DNA from: Mesorhizobium hawassense
GTDB taxonomy: Bacteria > Pseudomonadota > Alphaproteobacteria > Rhizobiales > Rhizobiaceae
Reading direction: 5' to 3'
NCBI RefSeq assembly: GCF_003289945.1
Contig: NZ_QMBP01000003.1
Span: 1-64,000 of the forward strand
Length of the DNA stretch: 64,000 nt
This document shows positions 53,652 through 62,099 of the stretch, in pieces. Under the pieces are notes generated by a model. It saw only the letters and a list, made by a program, of their open reading frames with translations, was not told where the DNA came from and did not search any database. Each line of letters begins with the position of its first letter. Within the stretch, counting starts at the first letter, position 1. Position numbers and translations under genes: made by a program.

Positions 53652-54557
53652 TCAGCGACGCACCATGCGCTGCGACTGCGCGAGGCCGATGAAATCGCGC
53701 GCGGCCTGCGGCAGGCCGGAGCCGCGGCGCCAGACCGTCCCGACCTGGACCACGGGCAGCGAGCCGGAAATGTCGCGCGATTCGATGCGGTCGCCTTCCA
53801 GCGACCAGGGCCGGTAGACGAGGTCGGGCAGCAGCGCCACGCCGGCGCCCGTGGCGACAAGGCTGCGCACTGCTTCCACCGAACGCGTGCGGAAGGCGAC
53901 ATGCGGCCTCGCGCCGATCGCCGACAGCAGCTTGCCGGTGTTCTCCTCGATCTCGTCGACGGTGAGCATGATCAGCGGCTCGGAAGCGATGTCGCCGATC
54001 GAGATGATGTCGGCGCTGGCAAGCCTGTGGCTGAGCGGGACCCACAACCGGTAGGCCGAGACTTCGAGGATTTCCGACTGCAGCGCGGTACGGTCGCGCA
54101 AATTGGACGTGACCATGACGGCGATGTCGAGCTTGCCGCCGACCAGAAGGTGCTCGAGATAGTCGCCATTGTCCTCGATGGCCGAAACCTCGACACCCGG
54201 ATAGGCGCGGCGGTAACGGGCGAGCAGGTCCGACAGCACATAGCCGGCGACCAGCGAGGTGACGCCGAGCTGCAGGCGGCCACCGGCCACGGCCTGCTCG
54301 CTGGAGAAAGAACGGCGCGCGTCGGAGACATCGGCCAGGATTTTTGTCGCGTGGCGCAGGAACTGGTGACCCTTGTGGGTGATGTTGAGGCCGCGCGGAT
54401 GGCGCTCGAAGAGTTCGACACCGAGGTCGCTCTCCAGCTCCTTGATCGATTCCGTGACCGAGGATTGCGAAATCGAGAGGTTCTGCGCGGCGCCCGAGAC
54501 GGTGCCCTGCTCGGCGACGGCGACGAAGAACTGCAGTTGGCGGATGGTGAAGGCCAT
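53652..54557 (-). CDS. LysR-family transcriptional regulator
   Basis: A 301-residue LysR protein starting MAFTIRQLQFFVAVAEQG; the winged helix is QNLSISQSSVTESIKELESDLG near 25-50. The effector domain follows with IEDNGDYLEHLLVGGKLDIAVM. The frame is open 59 codons further upstream but overlaps the leader. It follows the DeoR gene in the same direction by 68 bases, so they may be co-transcribed. Target unknown. Confidence 0.88.
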   Translation of the reverse strand: MAFTIRQLQFFVAVAEQGTVSGAAQNLSISQSSVTESIKELESDLGVELFERHPRGLNITHKGHQFLRHATKILADVSDARRSFSSEQAVAGGRLQLGVTSLVAGYVLSDLLARYRRAYPGVEVSAIEDNGDYLEHLLVGGKLDIAVMVTSNLRDRTALQSEILEVSAYRLWVPLSHRLASADIISIGDIASEPLIMLTVDEIEENTGKLLSAIGARPHVAFRTRSVEAVRSLVATGAGVALLPDLVYRPWSLEGDRIESRDISGSLPVVQVGTVWRRGSGLPQAARDFIGLAQSQRMVRR

Positions 54558-54625
54558 GGCCGGACTAAACACCGGCACGACCGCGGAGGGAAGTATCCGC
54601 CAACCGAGTGAAATCGGATTTCGCT

Positions 54626-55390
54626 TCAGGCCGTCGCGATGGTCAGACGCGCGCCGGCCTGGCTCAGCGCGGCGGCGATGTCGCGCGGCGGCGGCTGGTC
54701 GGTGGCAAGCTCGGAAAAGCCGTCGAAGCCGCACACCCGGACCAGGCCCTGGCGGCCGAACTTGGTGTGGTCGGTGATGACTAGCGAGCGCTGGCCGCGC
54801 GACAGCACCATGCGGGCGAACTCCGCCTCGTCCAGGGCGTAGTCGGTCAGGCCGGCGACCGCGTCGACCGCGCCGATCGAAATCACCGCATGGTCGACCG
54901 AAAAACGGCTGACGAATTCGATCGCCGAGATGCCGAATGCGGCGCCTGAATCGCTGCGCAGCTCGCCGCCCGCCATATAGACCTTGTTGCCGTTCACCGT
55001 CGCCAGTGTGCGGGCAATGTCGGAGGAGTTGGTGACCACCGTCAGCCGGCGATGCCCCAGCAGCTCGCGCGCCAGGAACGACGTGGTCGTGCCGGTGTCG
55101 AGCATAACCGCCTCGCCATCGCGGATGGTGGCCGCGATCATTCTGGCGATCAGGCGCTTGGCTTCGGCATTCTCGCGCATGCGCCGCTCGAACGGCGCCT
55201 CACCCACCATCGAAGCAAGGCCCACCGCGCCGTGCATCTTCAGCACCGAGCCGTCATCGGCGAGCGGCTTGACGTCGCGCCGCACCGTTTCGAGCGACAC
55301 GCCGAGACGTTCGGCAAGGCTAGCTACGCTGACTGTGCCCTCCTCGTGGAGGATGCGCAGGATTTCGCCATGCCGTTTCGAATGGATCAT
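54626..55390 (-). CDS. DeoR-family transcriptional regulator
   Basis: A 254-residue repressor-type protein. Residues 1-58 are the DeoR winged helix (KRHGEILRILHEEGTVSVASLAERLGVSLETVRRDV), and the rest is the DeoRC sugar-phosphate binding domain (MLDTGTTTSFLARELLG, VVTNSSDIARTLA, ITDHTKFG). These regulators normally sense phosphorylated sugars or polyols. It is divergent from a kinase and the dimethylglycine-dehydrogenase-like gene, which would make a phosphorylated effector plausible. I start at MIHSKRH. Confidence 0.9.
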   Translation of the reverse strand: MIHSKRHGEILRILHEEGTVSVASLAERLGVSLETVRRDVKPLADDGSVLKMHGAVGLASMVGEAPFERRMRENAEAKRLIARMIAATIRDGEAVMLDTGTTTSFLARELLGHRRLTVVTNSSDIARTLATVNGNKVYMAGGELRSDSGAAFGISAIEFVSRFSVDHAVISIGAVDAVAGLTDYALDEAEFARMVLSRGQRSLVITDHTKFGRQGLVRVCGFDGFSELATDQPPPRDIAAALSQAGARLTIATA

Positions 55391-55778
55391 GCGGATATCC
55401 GGGATTTTGACCGAATTTAAGGCTTTGACAACGCTTTGAAAGGAGTTGCTTATATTTTCGGGCAAAACACCCAAAAAAGGTCACAGCTTTTGATTGACAG
55501 TTCCGCCACCACGGCATGAGAGTGGTTGCAAGTGACAAGGCTCGGAACTGCTACGGGAGGGTGATGGCAGAGCCGCAACCTAGTGACCAGATCGTCTGGA
55601 AACGGCCAGGCGCGGGCTTTTATCGAATCCGCGGGGGCGGATGCCGGGATACCAAACCTGGCCAAGGGGCTCGTCGGTGCGGTGCGGGATACCGATCCTG
55701 GCGTCTCGCACCGACGAGGCTTTTTTGTTTTCTCCCGTCCTTGTTTTCCGGAGGACCGGCTTTGGCCGGAGCAGAACC
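55391..55778 (+). promoter_or_regulatory. Structured leader / candidate cis-regulatory RNA or small RNA
   Basis: 388 bases between the divergent DeoR and kinase starts, with no convincing gene. Hairpins are predicted from sequence: GGCT/AGCC with nested CTGC/GCAG at about 55540-55575, CCAGA-TCG-TCTGG near 55590, and GCCGGG/CCTGGC at 55643-55662. The segment GGGATACC-N3/4-CCTGGC occurs twice (55646 and 55686). It ends in a strong terminator at 55670-55726, then GGAG-GTG at the kinase start. This could be an attenuated leader or a separate small RNA; no known riboswitch class fits. Confidence 0.55.
55670..55726 (+). terminator. Intrinsic terminator inside the kinase leader
   Basis: CTCGTCGGTGCG and CGCACCGACGAG form a perfect 12-base stem around a 25-base loop that itself holds the second GGGATACC hairpin; GC and T6 follow. 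The terminator lies 53 bases before the kinase GTG and would stop transcription unless an alternative fold forms. Confidence 0.75.
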
Positions 55779-56663
55779 GTGAGCGCCGAAGACCGCATCC
55801 GCGCCTTGCCGTGCTGGAACGGCGGCATCGAGATCGCGCCGCTGCCAGGCGGCCTCAGTAATGCCAACTATATCGTCACGGACGCAGCCGGGCGCCATGT
55901 CGTGCGCTTCGGCCAGGATTTCCCGTTCCACCATGTCTTCCGAGAGCGCGAGGTGATGACGGCGCGCGCCGCGCATGCGGCAGGGTTCGCGCCGGCCGTG
56001 CACTATTCCGAGCCCGGCATTCTGGTGACGGCGTTTCTCGGAGCGAAGACCTTTCTCGGCGAGGACGTGCGCGCCAATCTCGGCCGCGTGGCGGCGCTGC
56101 TGCGCGGCTTCCATCGCGAGATGCCGAACCATGTCTCCGGCGCCGGCTTCATGTTCTGGGTGTTCCACGTCATCCGCGACTATGCGCGCACGCTGGACGA
56201 AGGCGGCAGCCGCAAGAAGGACCAGTTGCCGCGCTACCTGACGTTGGCGGACGAGCTCGAACGGGCGCAGAAGCTGTTGCCGATCGTCTTCGGCCACAAC
56301 GATCTTTTGCCGGCCAACATCCTCGACGACGGCAGCCGGCTGTGGCTGATCGATTTCGAATATGCCGGTTTCAACACGGCGATGTTCGACCTCGCCGGCG
56401 TCGCGTCGAATGCAGGGATGAGCAACGACGAATCCTTCGCCTTCATGACCGCCTATTTCATGAAAGAACCGGACACCGAAATCCGCCGCTCGCACGCCGC
56501 AATGCAATGCGCCTCCCTGCTGCGCGAAGCGATGTGGAGCATGGTCTCGGAACTCTATCTCGACGCGCCCGGCATCGACTACGTCGCTTATACCGAGGAG
56601 AACCTCGCGCGGCTCGATGCGGCGCTCGAGAATTACCGGACGAAATACGGACCAAAGTCATGA
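55779..56663 (+). CDS. Aminoglycoside/choline kinase-like phosphotransferase
   Basis: A 294-residue APH-fold kinase. GLSNANYIVTDAAGRHVVRFG is the glycine-rich loop with its Lys-strand, FGHNDLLPANILDDG the catalytic loop with Asp near residue 171, and LWLIDFEYAGFNTAMFDLAG the metal-binding DFEYA motif. The start is GTG 55779 with GGAG 7 bases upstream. The substrate is a small amine or alcohol, with choline/ethanolamine-like compounds most likely by class. Its stop overlaps the ATG of the FAD enzyme (ATGA), so the two work together. A paralogue lies at 59849-60748. Confidence 0.88.
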   Translation: MSAEDRIRALPCWNGGIEIAPLPGGLSNANYIVTDAAGRHVVRFGQDFPFHHVFREREVMTARAAHAAGFAPAVHYSEPGILVTAFLGAKTFLGEDVRANLGRVAALLRGFHREMPNHVSGAGFMFWVFHVIRDYARTLDEGGSRKKDQLPRYLTLADELERAQKLLPIVFGHNDLLPANILDDGSRLWLIDFEYAGFNTAMFDLAGVASNAGMSNDESFAFMTAYFMKEPDTEIRRSHAAMQCASLLREAMWSMVSELYLDAPGIDYVAYTEENLARLDAALENYRTKYGPKS

Positions 56664-59101
56664 CTCTGCCCAGCCATGCCGGGATCGTCGTCATCGGCGG
56701 CGGCATCATCGGCTGTTCCACCGCCTATCACCTGGCGCGCGACCACAAGGCCGATGTCGTGCTGCTCGAGCAGGGCAAGCTGACCTCGGGCTCGACCTGG
56801 CACGCCGCCGGGCTGGTCGGGCAATTGCGCTCGTCGGCCTCGATCACGCGCGTGCTCAAATATTCGGTCGAGCTCTACAAGGGACTCGAGGCCGAGACGG
56901 GCTTGGCGACCGGCTGGAAGATGACCGGGTGCCTTAGGCTGGCCACGAACGCCGACCGCTGGACCGAGTTCAAGCGGCTGGCGACGACGGCGAAGAGCTT
57001 CGGCATGGACATGCAGCTGCTGTCGCCGGCCGAAGTGAAGCGCATGTGGCCGCTGATGGAGACCGGCGACCTGGTCGGCGCCTCGTGGCTGCCGACCGAC
57101 GGGCAGGCAAGCCCCTCCGATATCGCCCAATCGCTCGCCAAGGGCGCGCGCATGCATGGCGCGAAACTGTTCGAGGAGGTGCGCGTCACCGGTTTCGAGA
57201 TGAAGGACGGCCGCATCACCGCGGTTAAGACCGAAAAAGGCGACATCGCCTGCGACAAGGTGGTGAACTGCGCCGGACAATGGGCGCGGCAGGTCGGCGC
57301 GATGGCCGGCATCAACGTGCCGCTGCAGCCGGTCAAGCACCAGTACATCATCACCGAGAAGATCGACGGGCTCGCCACCGACGCGCCGACGATCCGCGAC
57401 CCCGACCGTCGCACTTATTTCAAGGAAGAGGTCGGTGGGCTGGTGATGGGCGGCTATGAGCCCAACCCGCAGGCCTGGACGACGGGCGATGTTCCCAACG
57501 ACTGGGAATTCCGCCTGTTCGACGACGACTACGACCATTTCGAACAGCATATGACGCAGGCGATCGCGCGCGTTCCCGCCTTGGAAACCGTCGGCGTCAA
57601 GCAGATGATCAACGGGCCGGAAAGTTTCACGCCGGACGGCAATTTCATCCTCGGCGTCGCTCCCGAATGCGCCAACATGTTCGTCGGCGCCGGCTTCAAT
57701 GCTTTCGGTATCGCATCCGGCGGCGGCGCCGGTTGGGTGCTGGCGCAATGGGTGGTCGACGGCGAGGCGCCGCTCGACCTGTGGGTGGTCGACATCAGGC
57801 GCTTCTCCAGCCTGCATCGCGACCGCGACTGGGTCCGCGACCGCACGCTGGAGGCCTATGGCAAGCACTACACGATCGGCTTTCCGCATGAGGAATATCT
57901 GTCCGGACGGCCGCGCATCGTCTCGCCGCTCTATGAGCGGCTGAAGAGGCATCGCGCGGTGTTCGGCTCCAAGCTCGGCTGGGAGCGTCCGAACTGGTTC
58001 GCGCCCGACGGCACGGCCGCCGAGGACGCCTATTCGATGGGCCGGCAGAACTGGTTCGGCCCAGTCGGCGACGAGCACCGGCATGTGCGCGAGACGGTCG
58101 GCATCTTCGACCAGTCCTCCTTCGCCAAATATGAGCTGACCGGTGCCGACGCGCTGAAGGCGCTCGACTGGATCTGCGCCAACGACATCAACAAGCCGGT
58201 CGGGCGGCTGACCTACACGCAGTTGCTGAACACCCGCGGCGGCATCGAGGCGGACCTCACCGTGTCGCGGCTCGGCGAGGATCGGTTCTACATCGTCACC
58301 GGCACCGGCTTCCGCACGCATGACCTGTCCTGGATCGGCGACCATATCGGCGCAGGCCTAGACGCAAGACTGAAAGACGTCACGGAGGAGTACGGCACCC
58401 TGTCGCTGATGGGGCCACGCGCCCGCGACGTGCTGGCGGCGGTGACGGATGCCGACGTCTCGAACACCGCCTTCCCTTTCGGCCATGCGCGCGAGATTGC
58501 AATTGCGGGCCACGGCGTGAAGGCGCTGCGCGTCACCTATGTCGGCGAGCTCGGCTGGGAGCTGCATGTACCGATCGCCGCCACCGGCGAGGTTTTCGAC
58601 GCCCTGATGGCGGCGGGCAAGGCGCACGACATTCGCCCGGTAGGCTACCGCGCGCTGGAATCGCTGCGGCTGGAAAAGGGCTACCGCGCCTGGGGTTCCG
58701 ACATCACGCCGAACGACACGCCGCTGGAGGCGGGCCTCGGCTGGGCGGTGAAGCTTCGCAAGAACACAGACTTCGTCGGGCGCAGGGCGCTGGAGAAGGT
58801 GGCCGGCAAGCCGCTGACCAAACGCTTTGCCGGCTTCACGGTCGGCGATCCGGAGATCGTGCTGGTGGGGCGCGAAACGATCCTGCGCAGTGGCGAGCCG
58901 GTCGGCTACCTCACCAGCGGCGGCTATGGCTATACGCTGGAGAAAAACATCGGCTATGGCTATGTGCGCAATGCCGACGGCGTCAGCGACGATTTCCTCG
59001 CCTCAGGCGATTATGAGCTGGTGGTGGCGATGGAACGCACGCCGGCAAAGATCCATCTCGAGCCGATGCATGATCCGGCCGGAGCGAAGATAAAAGCCTG
59101 A
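56660..59101 (+). CDS. FAD-dependent dimethylglycine/sarcosine dehydrogenase-like protein
   Basis: An 813-residue protein with an N-terminal FAD-binding DAO domain (VVIGGGIIGCSTAYHLA, then GSTWHAAGL whose His may carry FAD covalently, as in mammalian dimethylglycine dehydrogenase), an FAO linker domain near 370-425, and GcvT N- and C-domains from about 430 (VGIFDQSSFAKYELTG, then YVGELGWELHVP and the end KIHLEPMHDPAG). This is the DMGDH layout: oxidative demethylation of an N-methyl amino acid with transfer of the carbon to tetrahydrofolate. Exact substrate open. ATGA-coupled to the kinase. Confidence 0.9.
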   Translation: MTLPSHAGIVVIGGGIIGCSTAYHLARDHKADVVLLEQGKLTSGSTWHAAGLVGQLRSSASITRVLKYSVELYKGLEAETGLATGWKMTGCLRLATNADRWTEFKRLATTAKSFGMDMQLLSPAEVKRMWPLMETGDLVGASWLPTDGQASPSDIAQSLAKGARMHGAKLFEEVRVTGFEMKDGRITAVKTEKGDIACDKVVNCAGQWARQVGAMAGINVPLQPVKHQYIITEKIDGLATDAPTIRDPDRRTYFKEEVGGLVMGGYEPNPQAWTTGDVPNDWEFRLFDDDYDHFEQHMTQAIARVPALETVGVKQMINGPESFTPDGNFILGVAPECANMFVGAGFNAFGIASGGGAGWVLAQWVVDGEAPLDLWVVDIRRFSSLHRDRDWVRDRTLEAYGKHYTIGFPHEEYLSGRPRIVSPLYERLKRHRAVFGSKLGWERPNWFAPDGTAAEDAYSMGRQNWFGPVGDEHRHVRETVGIFDQSSFAKYELTGADALKALDWICANDINKPVGRLTYTQLLNTRGGIEADLTVSRLGEDRFYIVTGTGFRTHDLSWIGDHIGAGLDARLKDVTEEYGTLSLMGPRARDVLAAVTDADVSNTAFPFGHAREIAIAGHGVKALRVTYVGELGWELHVPIAATGEVFDALMAAGKAHDIRPVGYRALESLRLEKGYRAWGSDITPNDTPLEAGLGWAVKLRKNTDFVGRRALEKVAGKPLTKRFAGFTVGDPEIVLVGRETILRSGEPVGYLTSGGYGYTLEKNIGYGYVRNADGVSDDFLASGDYELVVAMERTPAKIHLEPMHDPAGAKIKA

Positions 59102-59113
59102 CCGCCGGACCGG

Positions 59114-59746
59114 TCAGCTGACGCGCAGCACCAGGCCGCGGCTCGGCACGGTGTCGGTTTCGCCGGGCATCGAGGCATAGGGTCGTGTTTCCTCGACGCG
59201 CGTCAGCCTGCCCTGCGCTTCGAGCTCGGCGATACGGTCGGCGAAGCCGGCCTGCCAAAGCGTGTTCTTCACCGTCAGCACGATGACGCCGCCGGAACGG
59301 CAGATACGGATCAACTCGTCCAGGCCCTCGACCCCGACATGGCCGGATGTGAAGACGCCGGCCGAAATGATGCCGGCATAGGCGCCGTCGGCGAAGGGCA
59401 GCGGGTCGCCCATCGCCAGGCGATGCAGCGCCGTGTAGACGCCCTTGGCGCCGGCCTTGTCCAGCATGCCTTGCGAGATGTCGAGCGCCTCGACCTTCGG
59501 GTAGCCGGTGATGGAGAGCCATTCGCCGATGAGGCCGGTGCCGGCGCCGGCGTCGAGCAAGGGTTCGGCGCCGCGCGGCAGGTGCCGGGCAAGCAGCGCC
59601 AGGCAGATCGTCGGATGGCGATAGCCGGCAGCCGACATGTCGGCATCGTAGGTGTCGGCCCAGTTGTCATAGATGGCGGCCACGTCCTGCGGCCGCTTCG
59701 CCGCATAAGCGGCGCCCAGCGCGCTGTTCTGCTTACCGTCTGCCAT
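59114..59746 (-). CDS. Class I methyltransferase (METTL27/WBSCR27-like)
   Basis: A 210-residue methyltransferase. AAIYDNWADTYDADMSAAGYRHP precedes motif I LLDAGAGTGLIGEWLSITGY near residue 65; ALDISQGMLDKAGAKG and VFTSGHVGVEGLDELIRICRSGG follow, a pattern of WBSCR27-type proteins. GGGAG lies 5 bases before ATG 59746. It converges with the flavoprotein by 12 bases and is divergent from the second kinase. Substrate unknown. Confidence 0.87.
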   Translation of the reverse strand: MADGKQNSALGAAYAAKRPQDVAAIYDNWADTYDADMSAAGYRHPTICLALLARHLPRGAEPLLDAGAGTGLIGEWLSITGYPKVEALDISQGMLDKAGAKGVYTALHRLAMGDPLPFADGAYAGIISAGVFTSGHVGVEGLDELIRICRSGGVIVLTVKNTLWQAGFADRIAELEAQGRLTRVEETRPYASMPGETDTVPSRGLVLRVS

Positions 59747-59848
59747 TGCCGCTCCCGACGCCCGACTCTCGTTCAATGGATGATAGCCAAGCCGCTAAAA
59801 ATGTGGAACCGTCAGAACCGTAACAAATGGCGTGAAGGGGGACACGAC

Positions 59849-60748
59849 ATGACCGACGAGCTGCGCGCGGCGCTGGCGGCCGTTCCGGTGCTGGCGGGCT
59901 ATGATGGACCTCTGGAGCGGCTCGGCGGCCTGACCAATATGGTCTACAGGGCCGGCGACGTCTGCCTGCGCATTCCCGGCAAGGGCACGGAAGAATATAT
60001 CAACCGCGCCAACGAGGCGATGGCGGCGCGCGAAGCGGCCAAGGCCGGCGTCAGCCCCGAAGTGCTTTATGCCGATCCGGCAACCGGGCGGATGGCGACG
60101 CGTTTCATTGCCGGCGCCGAGACGATGTCGCCCGAAAAATTCAAGGCAAGACCAGGCAGCCCGGCACGTGCAGGCGCGGCCTTCCGCAAGCTGCATGAAT
60201 CGGGCGCGGTGTTTCCCTTCCGCTTCGAGCTGTTCGCGATGATCGACGACTATCTCAAGGTCTTGTCGACCAAGGATGTGGCGCTGCCGGCCGGGTATCA
60301 CGACGTGGTGCGCGAGGCAGGCTCGGTGCGCGCCGCGCTTGACACGCACCCGATCCAGCTCGCGGCCTGCCATTGCGATCCGCTGTGCGAGAATTTTCTC
60401 GATACCGGCGAGCGGATGTGGATCGTCGACTGGGAATATTCCGGCATGAACGATCCGCTGTGGGATCTCGGCGACCTCTCGGTCGAGGGCAAGTTCGATG
60501 ACGGCCAGGACGAGGAGCTGATGCGCGCCTATTTCGGCGGCGAGGCGCGACCGGCCGAGCGCGGGCGAGTCGTCATCTACAAGGCGATGTGCGACCTTTT
60601 ATGGACGCTGTGGGGGCTGATCCAGCTCGCCAACAACAACCCTGTCGACGATTTCCGCGCCTATGCCGACGGCCGCTTCGCCCGCTGCCAGGCTCTGATG
60701 GAGACGGCGGAATTCGCCAAGCACCTCGCGGCCGTCCGCAAGGGTTAG
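59849..60748 (+). CDS. Choline/ethanolamine kinase-like phosphotransferase
   Basis: A 299-residue APH-fold kinase of the LicA/choline kinase type. GGLTNMVYRAGDVCLRIPGKGTEEYINRANE is the ATP loop, LAACHCDPLCENFLDTG the catalytic loop with Asp near residue 177, and WIVDWEYSGMNDPLWDLGDLS the metal site. AAGGGGGA precedes the ATG. A hairpin terminator follows. It shares architecture with the kinase at 55779-56663, and both flank the flavoprotein and methyltransferase. Confidence 0.9.
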   Translation: MTDELRAALAAVPVLAGYDGPLERLGGLTNMVYRAGDVCLRIPGKGTEEYINRANEAMAAREAAKAGVSPEVLYADPATGRMATRFIAGAETMSPEKFKARPGSPARAGAAFRKLHESGAVFPFRFELFAMIDDYLKVLSTKDVALPAGYHDVVREAGSVRAALDTHPIQLAACHCDPLCENFLDTGERMWIVDWEYSGMNDPLWDLGDLSVEGKFDDGQDEELMRAYFGGEARPAERGRVVIYKAMCDLLWTLWGLIQLANNNPVDDFRAYADGRFARCQALMETAEFAKHLAAVRKG

Positions 60749-60750
60749 GT

Positions 60751-60770
60751 GCCCAGAAAACTGGGCGCTT
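60751..60770 (+). terminator. Terminator after the second kinase
   Basis: GCCCAG-AAAA-CTGGGC, a 6-base stem extended by a G-T pair, followed by GCTTTCTT. Directly behind it begins the 44-base repeat. Confidence 0.55.
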
Positions 60771-60776
60771 TCTTAC

Positions 60777-60820
60777 GCAATTCCGGACAGAAAACCGCTA
60801 CGCGCTTTTCCTGGAATTGC
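60777..60820. repeat. Dispersed 44-base palindromic repeat, copy 2
   Basis: Same length, same GCAATTCC/GGAATTGC ends and same AAAACCG core as copy 1 at 6017-6060, with about six changes. Lies between convergent genes (kinase and transporter), so it may also act as a bidirectional terminator. Confidence 0.75.
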
Positions 60821-60821
60821 T

Positions 60822-61745
60822 CTAATTCACGCCCTTCGGCACGTTCTCCGGCGGCACCTCGGTCTCCACCACCTTCTGGCGGTGGAAGATGAACATGCCG
60901 GCGAGCACGACGATGGCCGCGCCGACCAGGATGCGCAGGCTCGGCACGTCGCCGAAGAAGGCGAGGCCGAAGACGATCGCCCAGAGAAGCAGGCTGTAAT
61001 GCAGCGGCGCCAGCGTGGAGGCCGGCGCCAGCTTCAGTGCCCTCGTAATCATCAGATGAGCGGCGCAGGAGACGACGCCGAGCAACAGCATGGCGCCGAG
61101 ATCGAGCGCCGACGGCGCGCGCCAGGCGCCAATGGCAAGCGCGCCGCCGACCAGCAGCGTGCCGATGGTCTGCCAGGTGACCAAAGTCGTGTCGCTGGTG
61201 CCGCGCAGCAGGCGGCTCAAGATGATGGCGAAGGCGAAAGCGATGCTGCCGACCAGCGCAAAGCCGGAAGACATGGAGAAGGCCGCCGAGGACGGTTTCA
61301 GGATGATCAGCACGCCGCAGAAACCGACCAGGATCGCCAGCCAGCGGCGCCAGCCGACCTTTTCGCCGAGCAGCAGGTGCGACAGCGCGGCGACGTAGAT
61401 CGGTCCGGCCATGTAGAAGCTCATCACGTCGGCGAGCGGCAGATAGACGACCGCGGCGTAGAAAAGCGCCGTATCGGTGGTGGTGGCGACGACACGAAGG
61501 ACCTGCAGAAGCGGCCGTTCCATGTGAAACAGCTTGCCAGTGCCCTGGTTGGCGATCATCGGGCCGAGCACGATGAAGGCGCCGATCGAGCGGATCAGCA
61601 CCACTTGTCCGACGGAGAAGCTGGCGACCAGCCATTTGCCCATCGCGTCGTTGAGCGCGAACATGAAATCGCCGGCCAGCATCAGCAGGATGCCGGCGAG
61701 CAGCACATTCCTGATCGTAAAGTTGCGGGCAAGGGACTGGGCCAT
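60822..61745 (-). CDS. EamA/DMT-family transporter
   Basis: A 307-residue inner-membrane protein with ten hydrophobic segments in two EamA repeats. DFMFALNDAMGKWLVASFSVGQVVLIRS starts repeat 1, MAGPIYVAALSHLLLGEKVGWRRW ends it, and repeat 2 contains SRLLRGTSDTTLVTWQ. EamA proteins export or import metabolites; the substrate is unknown, but the neighbourhood suggests an amine-related compound. Confidence 0.9.
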   Translation of the reverse strand: MAQSLARNFTIRNVLLAGILLMLAGDFMFALNDAMGKWLVASFSVGQVVLIRSIGAFIVLGPMIANQGTGKLFHMERPLLQVLRVVATTTDTALFYAAVVYLPLADVMSFYMAGPIYVAALSHLLLGEKVGWRRWLAILVGFCGVLIILKPSSAAFSMSSGFALVGSIAFAFAIILSRLLRGTSDTTLVTWQTIGTLLVGGALAIGAWRAPSALDLGAMLLLGVVSCAAHLMITRALKLAPASTLAPLHYSLLLWAIVFGLAFFGDVPSLRILVGAAIVVLAGMFIFHRQKVVETEVPPENVPKGVN

Positions 61746-62099
61746 GTCGGCTCCCTAGCCGCAAGCAGCCGCTTTGACGAGGGAAATTCGTAAGACCAGC
61801 GCCGGGAATCGAAGTTGGCTGAAGCGCCGGAGCTTCGTCATCCACGGGCGGAGCGGGAGCGAAGCGGACGCGCAGACCCGAGGATCCATGCCGTGACCCC
61901 GAGCGAGGAGCGAAGTCGGCGCAAGACAAAAGTTGTTCTGCACTGCCGCACCGCTTAAAGGTAACGGCATGGATTCTAGGGTCTGCGCGCGTCGCTTCGC
62001 TCCTTGCTCCGCCCTAGAATGACGACGTCACGGGCGTTCCGACCAATTGGCGGACACGCCGTCCGCCGACGCCCGCGACCGGCCAACCGAGACGCAGAC
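61746..62099. other. Intergenic region with large inverted-repeat element
   Basis: 354 bases between the transporter start and the amidohydrolase stop, both on the - strand. Most is the inverted-repeat element 61836-62027. I see no gene. The left 90 bases should hold the transporter promoter. Confidence 0.7.
61836..62027. repeat. Long inverted-repeat element with GCGAAGC-rich arms
   Basis: The left arm (61836-61898) begins CGTCATCC and holds GGGCGGAGCGGGAGCGAAGC and GGATCCATGCCGTGACC. The right arm (61960-62027) reads as its reverse complement: GTCATTCTAGGGCGGAGC, GGAGCGAAGCGACGCGCG, AATCCATGCCGTTACC. Identity is roughly three quarters over 63-68 bases, with a 61-base centre. It resembles the CGTCATTCTAGGGCGGAG-type repeats scattered through rhizobial genomes. 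Confidence 0.75.

Noticed and set aside
55494..55522. TTGACA at 55494-55499 as a promoter for the leader RNA
   Set aside because: The -35 matches well, but no acceptable -10 hexamer lies 16-18 bases downstream, so I do not list it as a feature.
55540..55620. Resemblance of the leader to a fluoride riboswitch (GGUGAUGGC...)
   Set aside because: The required second conserved strand and pseudoknot pairing are not present, and the downstream genes are not fluoride exporters.
55516..55861. Small open frames through the kinase leader (88 and 92 codons)
   Set aside because: They run across the terminator stem, differ in frame and have no ribosome site or family resemblance; the hairpins explain the sequence better.
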